Program-made: the position numbers and the translations under genes
The notes under the pieces: generated by a model
The model's input: only the letters and a program-made list of their open reading frames with translations
What the model was told of the DNA's origin: nothing
Database searches by the model: none
In this document: positions 1 through 5,281 of the stretch, in pieces
How the letters are laid out: each line of letters starts with the position of its first letter
How positions within the stretch are numbered: the first letter of the stretch is position 1
From: Aquificaceae bacterium
GTDB taxonomy: Bacteria > Aquificota > Aquificia > Aquificales > Aquificaceae
Assembly (NCBI GenBank): GCA_027049085.1
Contig: JALTVH010000058.1
Span: 1 to 6,338 of the forward strand
Length of the DNA: 6,338 nucleotides
Direction: 5' to 3'

Positions 1-284
1 AACTGCTCTATAACAGATTGACCCCTGATTACCCTCAGGGACTCAACGCCGTGAGTGCTTTTGATCTGGTCAAGGAAAATATCCCTCTTATCAATTACTC
101 CCATAACCATATAGGAAGTAAGGGAAGACCTTACGATCTCGGCAATGGCAAGGGCACTTTCCTTGGAGCTTTCAATGGTGCTTTTTCTAAAGAAAAGGGC
201 AACAACACCAATAGTTATTATCAGGAATATCAGGAGGATTACACCACTTTTAAGAATAAGCCTGCCACGCATTCCTTTAAGCAT
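1..284 (-). CDS. Membrane-anchored sensor protein, N-terminal fragment (cut by left edge)
   Basis: A leftward reading frame opens with ATG at 284 and stays open to the window edge, giving 94 codons without a stop. It begins MLKGMRGRLILKSG, has one strong hydrophobic segment at about residues 9-32 followed by RK, and continues into a soluble region (about 33-94) containing ALAIAEIVRSSLTSYMV, a VIDKRDIFLDQI stretch and VESLRVIRGQSVIEQ. This is the layout of a bacterial receptor: a short cytoplasmic tail, a membrane helix, then an extracytoplasmic sensing domain. The LRVIRG..VI.Q pattern resembles sensing regions I associate with chemoreceptors, diguanylate cyclases and histidine kinases; the output domain lies outside the window. 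The start is bounded by an in-frame stop at 291-293, and a weak AAGG lies four bases upstream of the ATG. The gene follows resB on the same strand after 40 nt, so co-transcription is plausible. The gene is well supported as coding; its exact output class is unknown. Confidence 0.75.
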   Translation of the reverse strand, partial: MLKGMRGRLILKSGVILLIFLIITIGVVALFFRKSTIESSKESALAIAEIVRSSLTSYMVMGVIDKRDIFLDQIKSTHGVESLRVIRGQSVIEQ

Positions 285-324
285 CAGGCCTTAATTAAGT
301 TGATCGGCTGAAAACTGAAAAGGA

Positions 325-1950
325 TTAGCCCGAAACTTCTCCACCGAGGTCTGATATGACTGATCGTCTGAACTCTTCCTTGAACTTGTGGGAGTATATG
401 GCGATCTTTGCTGTATCACCCTCAATTCTCACCCACACCCTGCGGTGGACAGTGTAGAAGGCTATCATCATTCCAAGAACAAGGAGGGCGGAACCAAACC
501 AGATTATGTTTGTTCCAGGATGAAAGGATACCTGAAATCCTGAATAAAACTGAGGCACAAAACCATCCATGAAGAATACATAGGGGAAATCCTCAAGTTC
601 CTTGCCTACCTCGGAGTAAACGAAGGCAGTTAACTGGGGGTCAAAGACAACGGGAACTGTGTAGTCCTTTCTATCTTTTAGAACCTTAAGTACAACAGCT
701 GGTGCAAGCTCACCCTCAAAGCCAGCATCTGGATTAAAGATGTTGAGCATAACCCTGTCTATTGATATCAGCATATCCTTGTACTCGGTCACCTCACCGC
801 TCCTGACAGTGATTTTTCCAAGGATCGCCTTCTTGGGATCCTGACCTGCAAGGTTTTTATCAACAACCACAAGTCCCATTTCCTTAACACCACCAGTAAG
901 CCCGTAAGAAGCCTGAAAGATCCTGTAGCTCCTGAAAATAAAGGGCTCATTGACCTCAACAGGTCCCTCTGCCACCCTCTTCCCGCTGTTGATAATTTCG
1001 ATCCTGCTCCTGTACTTAGCTACAGCCTCTTTGAATTCCTCCTTGACCTCTCTGCCCTTTTCCTTTGCTTCTTCACCGTAGGTTATTATGCGGAATTCCT
1101 TAAGATGCACCGCAAAGGGCAGTTTAACAGGCCTGTCCTGAGGACCGACGAGCATGATATCCTCGGTAGATCCTTCGGGAACGGGCAGAAAGCCCCTGAT
1201 GCCAAAAACCAAGTCAATCAGGGCACCAAGCATTATTACAAGCAGTGAGATGTGCACAACATAAACGCCGAGACGCGAGTATCTGCCCTTTTCCGCAAAG
1301 ATGTAAACCCTGTCTCCCTCTTCCTCTTTGAATACCTTAAAACCTCGCCCGGCGAGGTACTTTATGACCTCATCGGGGGAACTGACTTTTATAGTAACAG
1401 GCTTGAGGTTCTTCTCTGTTCTTTCGTCAAGCTTAAGAATCCTCTCGGAACCAAAGGTCTGCTTCCAGATGCGGGGGAGCCTCTTGATGGAGCAGACGAT
1501 TAGGTTAATAGCAAGGAGGACTATAAGGGAGATGTAGTACCAGGAGTGGAAAACATCGGTGAGCCAGAGCTTCCAGAACCAGACGGCCTTATCGGGACCA
1601 AAGTGGTCAAGGTAGGTCTCAAAGGGCTGGAGCTGTTGAATGTATGTTGAGCCGACCATGGAGAAGATGCCGAGAAGTAGCATTATGAAGATGGCGAGCT
1701 TCAGAGAAGAAAAGAAGTCATAAAGAAAGCCAAAGATGTTGCCATGTTTTCTGTAATCTTTTATCAGGTCCTGAATTCCTTTATGGACAGTGCCCCCAAG
1801 TGCAACCGCAAAGAGGAGGGCTGAAATTCCAAATACAGACCAGTAAATAATTCCGTGAGTCTCTGTGTGAAAGAGCCCAAATATTACCACGCCAGCAAAC
1901 AATATGAGAGATAACACAAAGAAGCCGAAGGAATGGATGAGTGCGTGCAT
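325..1950 (-). CDS. resB: Cytochrome c biogenesis protein ResB (System II)
   Basis: A 541-residue polytopic membrane protein of the ResB/Ccs1 family, which with CcsA/ResC moves heme across the inner membrane and attaches it to apocytochromes c. The family N-terminal signature SLKLAIFIMLLLGIFSMVGS is at 82-101, a second helix with the typical NLIVCSIKRLPRIWK end is at about 138-163, and a third at about 226-248 (RLGVYVVHISLLVIMLGAL). A large extracytoplasmic domain spans about 250-475. The closing helix is at about 481-500, preceded by VSFHPGT and followed by VHRRVWVRI, with a roughly 40-residue cytoplasmic tail. Two extra hydrophobic segments (about 7-27 and 33-52) precede the usual first helix. 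ATG is at 1948-1950 with no clear Shine-Dalgarno; the upstream gene stops 6 nt before, suggesting coupled translation. No ccsA/resC or thiol-reducing resA/ccdA gene is in the window. Family assignment is firm. Confidence 0.95.
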   Translation of the reverse strand: MHALIHSFGFFVLSLILFAGVVIFGLFHTETHGIIYWSVFGISALLFAVALGGTVHKGIQDLIKDYRKHGNIFGFLYDFFSSLKLAIFIMLLLGIFSMVGSTYIQQLQPFETYLDHFGPDKAVWFWKLWLTDVFHSWYYISLIVLLAINLIVCSIKRLPRIWKQTFGSERILKLDERTEKNLKPVTIKVSSPDEVIKYLAGRGFKVFKEEEGDRVYIFAEKGRYSRLGVYVVHISLLVIMLGALIDLVFGIRGFLPVPEGSTEDIMLVGPQDRPVKLPFAVHLKEFRIITYGEEAKEKGREVKEEFKEAVAKYRSRIEIINSGKRVAEGPVEVNEPFIFRSYRIFQASYGLTGGVKEMGLVVVDKNLAGQDPKKAILGKITVRSGEVTEYKDMLISIDRVMLNIFNPDAGFEGELAPAVVLKVLKDRKDYTVPVVFDPQLTAFVYSEVGKELEDFPYVFFMDGFVPQFYSGFQVSFHPGTNIIWFGSALLVLGMMIAFYTVHRRVWVRIEGDTAKIAIYSHKFKEEFRRSVISDLGGEVSG

Positions 1951-1956
1951 AATCGT

Positions 1957-2229
1957 TCAGGATATTTTATACCTTTCTTTGTAAAAATCCACGACCTTGC
2001 GCCTAATCTCTGCTAAGAGATCCTTTGATAGGATCTCAATGATCTCGTAAACCCTGTCGCCCTTTGACAGGGATGGCATCTGGATGTAGTAACCACCGTA
2101 GCGGTTTGTGAGGAGTCTCACAGACCTGATTATCAGCTCATCCCCTATCTGCACGTCAGCATAGCCCACAAGACCGCCCCGCCTTCCAGGTAACTCAAAA
2201 GGGTAGAACTTAACAACCTCAACCTTCAC
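1957..2229 (-). CDS. spoVG: SpoVG-family regulatory nucleic-acid-binding protein
   Basis: A 90-residue protein that aligns by eye over its whole length with SpoVG. It has an N-terminal beta-rich half with VKFYPF at 6-11 and a strand pair around YADVQIGDELIIRSVRLL. The family hallmark follows: a glycine pair, YYIQ, then MPS at 51-53. The C-terminal helical half (about 60-90) has VYEI at 60-63 and a helix ending VVDFYKERYK, matching the usual conserved V...Y end. SpoVG proteins of Bacillus, Staphylococcus and Borrelia are small dimeric proteins reported to bind DNA or RNA and tune gene expression; septation and sporulation roles are specific to some hosts and should not be carried over here. 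The start is a GTG at 2229, the only candidate because an in-frame stop lies at 2239-2241; no strong ribosome-binding site is visible. The gene heads a leftward set with resB 6 nt downstream. The family call is from motif memory, and the target in this organism is unknown. Confidence 0.8.
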   Translation of the reverse strand: MKVEVVKFYPFELPGRRGGLVGYADVQIGDELIIRSVRLLTNRYGGYYIQMPSLSKGDRVYEIIEILSKDLLAEIRRKVVDFYKERYKIS

Positions 2230-2256
2230 CGCACCATTTTAGGATAATACTTGATC
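2230..2256. promoter_or_regulatory. Compact divergent start region between spoVG and ftsY, overlapping -10-like boxes
   Basis: Only 21 nt separate the GTG of the leftward spoVG gene from the upstream-most ftsY start. GATAAT at 2243-2248 reads as a -10-like box for ftsY. On the other strand TATTAT (plus positions 2244-2249) reads as one for spoVG, with a TTGAAG on the same strand (plus positions 2265-2270) 15 nt before it. The two boxes share the same bases, so the promoters, if real, would compete, and both mRNAs would have leaders of only a few bases. No good -35 is visible for ftsY. These are short AT-rich matches and could be chance. Confidence 0.3.
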
Positions 2257-3639
2257 ATGATCTTCTTCAAAAAATCTGACCTTGAAAAAAGGGCGAAGGC
2301 AGGTGACGTCAGCGCAATCCTTGAGCTTGCGCGTAAAGGTAAAAGAGAGAAAGCTATAAAGTTACTTGAGGAAAAGGAAAACGACCCACAGCTAAGAAAG
2401 GTTCTCTTTGACCTCTATCTTGAGGAGGGTAAGGACCTTCAGGCCTACCGCCTTGTAGAGAAGTACGGGGAGGATGTGGGCACGGCAAAAGAAAGGGCAC
2501 TGGTAGCAGAAAGGATCGGAAATCACGACTACGCTGTAAAGGAGTATCTACGGGTAGGAGACTGGGAAAGCCTGTTCAGGGCGGGGACCATCCTCCTTGC
2601 GATCCACCAGCCAGAAAGGGCGTTAGATGTTCTTCAGAGGTCGCTATCAATCGCACCGCCTTCTGAAAGGCAGAAGGTAGAGGAAAAGATAGAGGAGGCC
2701 AAAAAGAGGCTTGGACTTATTGAGGAAAAGAAGGAAAGCCTCCTTGAAAAGTTCAGAAGGGGGCTGAAGAAAACCAGGGAATCCGTTGAGTTCGGACTGA
2801 TCTTCAGGGGGAGAAAGGTTGATGACGAACTTTTTGATGAACTTGAGGAGATGCTGGTGAAGGCTGATGTTGGCGTTAAAACGGCGGTAACTATTGTGGA
2901 AGACCTCAGGAAGTATGCGATCAGGAAAAATATAAAAAGGTCTGAGGATCTAAAGGAGGAAACCAGGAAGCTGATACTTGAGAATCTGAGGGGTTCGGAA
3001 GAGAAACTGGAAGTAACAGTGGAGAAGAAGCCTGAAGTTATTCTCATTCTCGGCGTTAACGGTTCGGGAAAAACCACAACGATCGGAAAGTTAGCCCACA
3101 GGTTCATTAGGGAAGGGAAGAAGGTTTTACTTGTAGCAGGTGACACCTTCAGGGCTGGAGCAATAAAACAGCTTGAGGTCTGGGCAGAGCGCTCTGGCGC
3201 TGACATAGTCAGGAAGGAAGAGGGGTCGGACCCAGCATCGGTGGTCTATGAAGGAATGGAAAGGGCAAAGGAAGGTAGTTATGAGGTGGTGCTTGTTGAT
3301 ACTGCGGGCAGGCTCCACACTAAAGAACCTCTCATTAACGAGCTAAGGAAGATAAAGAAGGTTATCCAGAAGCATTTTCCCGATCAGCCCTCCGAGGTTC
3401 TTCTGGTCCTTGATTCAACAACGGGGCAGAATGCGGTTCAGCAGGCTAAGGTTTTCAAGGAAGCCCTTGACATCACTGGAATAGCTGTAACTAAGCTTGA
3501 CGGGAGCGCAAAGGGAGGTTCTATTATAGCTATCTGGAAAGACCTCAAGATCCCTGTCAAGCTTGTGGGTGTGGGGGAAGGAATTGAGGACCTTGAGGAC
3601 TTCAGCGCCGAGGAGTACGTTAATGCCCTTATAGATTGA
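2251..3639 (+). CDS. ftsY: Signal recognition particle receptor FtsY with TPR-like N-terminal domain
   Basis: A 462-residue SRP GTPase that docks SRP-ribosome-nascent chain complexes at the inner membrane for co-translational insertion. The NG core is complete: helical N domain at about 160-255, P-loop GVNGSGKTT at 268-276, DTFRAGA at 298-304, DTAGR at 350-354, TKLDG at 414-418 and the closing GVGEGIEDLEDF at 440-451. FtsY is preferred over Ffh because of the DTFRAGA and GVGEGIEDL forms and the lack of a C-terminal M domain. Instead of the long acidic A region of enterobacterial FtsY, residues about 9-155 form paired helices resembling TPR or Sel1 repeats (for example RIGNHDYAVKEYLRVGDWES and HQPERALDVLQRSL). 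The N-terminal MIMIFFKK could act as a short membrane-binding segment. Start choice is between TTG at 2251 (AGGA six bases before it) and ATG at 2257; an in-frame stop at 2245-2247 excludes anything earlier. The protease gene follows after 13 nt. Confidence 0.97.
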   Translation: MIMIFFKKSDLEKRAKAGDVSAILELARKGKREKAIKLLEEKENDPQLRKVLFDLYLEEGKDLQAYRLVEKYGEDVGTAKERALVAERIGNHDYAVKEYLRVGDWESLFRAGTILLAIHQPERALDVLQRSLSIAPPSERQKVEEKIEEAKKRLGLIEEKKESLLEKFRRGLKKTRESVEFGLIFRGRKVDDELFDELEEMLVKADVGVKTAVTIVEDLRKYAIRKNIKRSEDLKEETRKLILENLRGSEEKLEVTVEKKPEVILILGVNGSGKTTTIGKLAHRFIREGKKVLLVAGDTFRAGAIKQLEVWAERSGADIVRKEEGSDPASVVYEGMERAKEGSYEVVLVDTAGRLHTKEPLINELRKIKKVIQKHFPDQPSEVLLVLDSTTGQNAVQQAKVFKEALDITGIAVTKLDGSAKGGSIIAIWKDLKIPVKLVGVGEGIEDLEDFSAEEYVNALID

Positions 3640-3645
3640 GGAGGT
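3640..3645 (+). promoter_or_regulatory. Strong Shine-Dalgarno for the SDH-type protease gene
   Basis: GGAGGT lies seven bases before the ATG at 3653 and begins immediately after the ftsY stop codon. It is the best ribosome-binding site in the window and fixes the start of the protease gene. It suggests that the gene is translated efficiently and independently from an ftsY-protease transcript. Confidence 0.85.
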
Positions 3646-3652
3646 CAGAGGT

Positions 3653-4525
3653 ATGCCAGCAGACCCTTTTTCTTACTTCTTTAACCTTATATGGTTCCTC
3701 TTTATTTTCTTCGTCGTTCTCAACCCTCTTTTCAAAAAGATGGCCCTCCAGAGGGCAAGAGAGTCCGCGATAAGAGAAATTGAACAAAAGAGAGGCTCAA
3801 GGGTGATCACAATGATCCACCGCCAGGAAGCGATGGGATTCCTTGGAATTCCCATTTTCAGGTTTATAAACATTGAGGACTCGGAGCGGATCCTCAGAGC
3901 GATCAGGATGACCCCCGACGATATGCCCATTGACCTGATAATCCATACACCGGGCGGTCTTGCCCTTGCGGCAACCCAGATCGCCAACGCACTGGCAAAA
4001 CATAAGGCACCAGTGAGAGTGATTATTCCCCACTATGCCATGTCAGGTGGAACGCTGATAGCTCTTTCTGCTGATGAGATCATCATGGACGAGAACGCGG
4101 TGCTTGGTCCCGTCGATCCCCAGATAGGCCAGATGCCAGCGGCGTCAATTCTCAGGGTCCTTGAACAGAAAAACGTCAAGGATATCGACGATCAGACCCT
4201 CATCCTCGCAGATGTCTCAAAAAAAGCCATTGAGCAGATGAAAGACTATCTGACAAAGCTCCTGACTTCCAAAGGTATGGACAAAGATAAAGCAGAACAC
4301 ATCGCCCAGGAACTTGCTGTCGGAAAGTTCACCCACGATTATCCCCTGACCGTTGACTACCTGAGACAGCTTGGGCTAAAGGTAAAAACTGAAGTTCCTC
4401 AGGAAGTCTATGACCTTATGGACCTCTATGAACAGCCCGTCTCTTCTCAGCCACCCTCCGTCCAGTACATTCCCGTCCCTTACAAACAGGCACCGGGAAG
4501 CAAGGGAACTTCAGCGAACCGCTGA
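3653..4525 (+). CDS. Membrane-anchored SDH/SppA-like serine protease (Clp/crotonase fold)
   Basis: A 290-residue protein with one N-terminal hydrophobic helix at about 8-26 followed by basic KK and QRAR residues, then a soluble Clp/crotonase-fold domain. It matches the serine dehydrogenase proteinase family (SDH_sah, formerly DUF114), related to SppA and NfeD-type peptidases. Seen motifs: MIHRQE at 54-59, LIIHTPGG at 95-102, the nucleophile region HYAMSGGT at 127-134 with Ser131 as probable catalytic serine, DEIIMDENAVLGPVDPQ at 141-157 with Asp155 as an acidic candidate, and GKFTHDYPLT at 224-233 with His228. The last 30 residues are Pro/Ser/Gln-rich and probably disordered. By topology (basic residues after the helix) the catalytic domain is predicted to be cytoplasmic. 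It lies 13 nt behind ftsY, compatible with a link to membrane-protein biogenesis or turnover, but the substrate is unknown. Its 3' end overlaps the convergent fetB gene by 15 nt. Family call firm, role inferred. Confidence 0.9.
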   Translation: MPADPFSYFFNLIWFLFIFFVVLNPLFKKMALQRARESAIREIEQKRGSRVITMIHRQEAMGFLGIPIFRFINIEDSERILRAIRMTPDDMPIDLIIHTPGGLALAATQIANALAKHKAPVRVIIPHYAMSGGTLIALSADEIIMDENAVLGPVDPQIGQMPAASILRVLEQKNVKDIDDQTLILADVSKKAIEQMKDYLTKLLTSKGMDKDKAEHIAQELAVGKFTHDYPLTVDYLRQLGLKVKTEVPQEVYDLMDLYEQPVSSQPPSVQYIPVPYKQAPGSKGTSANR

Positions 4526-5233
4526 TCTATAGCTGAGCTGGAGCATCAAATAAGAACCGACAAGTCCAGCAAAGACGAGGGCATAAAGGATAACGATCTG
4601 GTACAGTATAGCCTCCATCGGATCCGCACCCGCCATCAGCATACCCACAGCAACCCCGGGAATATGAACCAGACCTGCCGCCTTCATGAAGTTTATCTTC
4701 GGAATCAGAGAGGTCCTCAGGCTTTCCCTGAAAGCTTCCGACAGGGCACTCCTCAGGCTTGCCCCCAGGGCAACCTTTGCTTCAATTTCGCTTATTCTTC
4801 CCCTCACTTCACCTGCGAACCTGTCAAAGGCAAGGCTTATGCTGTTGAGGGTATTACCAACAATGAGACCTCCAAAGGGTATAATCTGATGGGCTGTGGG
4901 TTTCAGGATGCCCAGGAACAGGAGGGGGATAATGGCAAGACCTGCGGTAACAGATATGGCTATAAAACTCGTCAAAAGGGTTTCCCGTATCTTAATCCTC
5001 TCATAGGCAATAAAGGAAGAGATGATGGACATGCCGAGGATAACGAGAAGTATCTCCCACAAGTCAGTCATCTTCAGGAGATATTTGAGGAGATAGCCCA
5101 GAGCGATGAGCTGAGCAACCGTTCTTAGGGAAGAAAAGAATATTTCTCTTTCGTTTCCGAGTGATTGATAGCGAGCAATGACAAGGGAAAGGATGATGAG
5201 GAGGTAGGATAGGAGGAAAGCCTTCTGTTCCAT
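4511..5233 (-). CDS. fetB: FetB/YbbM-like ABC transporter permease (UPF0014, putative iron export)
   Basis: A 240-residue integral membrane protein with about six to seven hydrophobic segments (roughly 5-20, 35-53, 58-76, 86-109, 117-136, 190-201, 207-232). Family signatures visible are LRTVAQLIALGYLL at 36-49, IPFGGLIVGNTLNSISLA at 118-135, the cytoplasmic EIEAKVALGAS at 149-159, LIPKINFMKAAGLVHIPG at 176-193 and AGADPMEAILYQIVI at 201-215. E. coli FetB pairs with the ATPase FetA in a transporter linked to iron export and peroxide tolerance; here the substrate is inferred from family only. The loop after the IPG reads VAVGMLMAGADP, where I recall the family usually having MMTGQ-like residues, so specificity may differ. 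No fetA ATPase gene is in the window; immediate neighbours are the convergent protease gene and the divergent thrC. The start ATG at 5231-5233 has no evident Shine-Dalgarno, and the length is slightly short for the family. Confidence 0.88.
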   Translation of the reverse strand: MEQKAFLLSYLLIILSLVIARYQSLGNEREIFFSSLRTVAQLIALGYLLKYLLKMTDLWEILLVILGMSIISSFIAYERIKIRETLLTSFIAISVTAGLAIIPLLFLGILKPTAHQIIPFGGLIVGNTLNSISLAFDRFAGEVRGRISEIEAKVALGASLRSALSEAFRESLRTSLIPKINFMKAAGLVHIPGVAVGMLMAGADPMEAILYQIVILYALVFAGLVGSYLMLQLSYRSAVR

Positions 5234-5281
5234 GGGCTAAATATTTTCGCCTATTTAAAGGTTATAATTAAGGTCTGTGTT
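5234..5281. promoter_or_regulatory. AT-rich divergent intergenic region of fetB and thrC, with consensus -10 box
   Basis: This 48-nt gap must hold, or overlap, the start signals of both fetB (leftward) and thrC (rightward). It is much richer in A and T than the flanking genes. On the plus strand a perfect TATAAT stands at 5263-5268, and AAGG at 5270-5273 sits eight bases before the thrC ATG. No recognisable -35 (TTGACA-like) lies at normal distance from the TATAAT. If that box drove thrC, the transcript would begin near 5274-5277, just after the AAGG, so the two signals are not easily used together. On the minus strand only degenerate TATTTA-like boxes precede fetB. Confidence 0.4.

Noticed and set aside
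18..311. 97-codon plus-strand ORF
   Set aside because: Low-complexity, Asn/Lys/Tyr-rich translation with no family resemblance. It lies opposite the sensor frame, which has a membrane helix and a plausible domain, and it opposes the local operon.
1252..1537. Two short plus-strand ORFs inside resB
   Set aside because: They run antisense to a firmly identified ResB membrane/periplasmic region and show no motif of their own.
2253..2262. GATCATGATC palindrome as a regulator operator
   Set aside because: It is only ten bases long, does not extend outward, and partly encodes the ftsY start, so I do not list it as an operator on its own.
2634..3318. Minus-strand ORFs of 190 and 63 codons inside ftsY
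   Set aside because: The Ser/Phe-rich translation is what the antisense of Lys/Glu-rich coding sequence gives; ftsY itself is unambiguous across the region.
3673..4033. Two minus-strand ORFs inside the protease gene
   Set aside because: They are antisense to the catalytic domain, with no family features or ribosome-binding site.
4664..5128. Plus-strand ORFs of 154 and 67 codons inside fetB
   Set aside because: The translations lack hydrophobic cores or known motifs and are opposite a well-conserved permease sequence.
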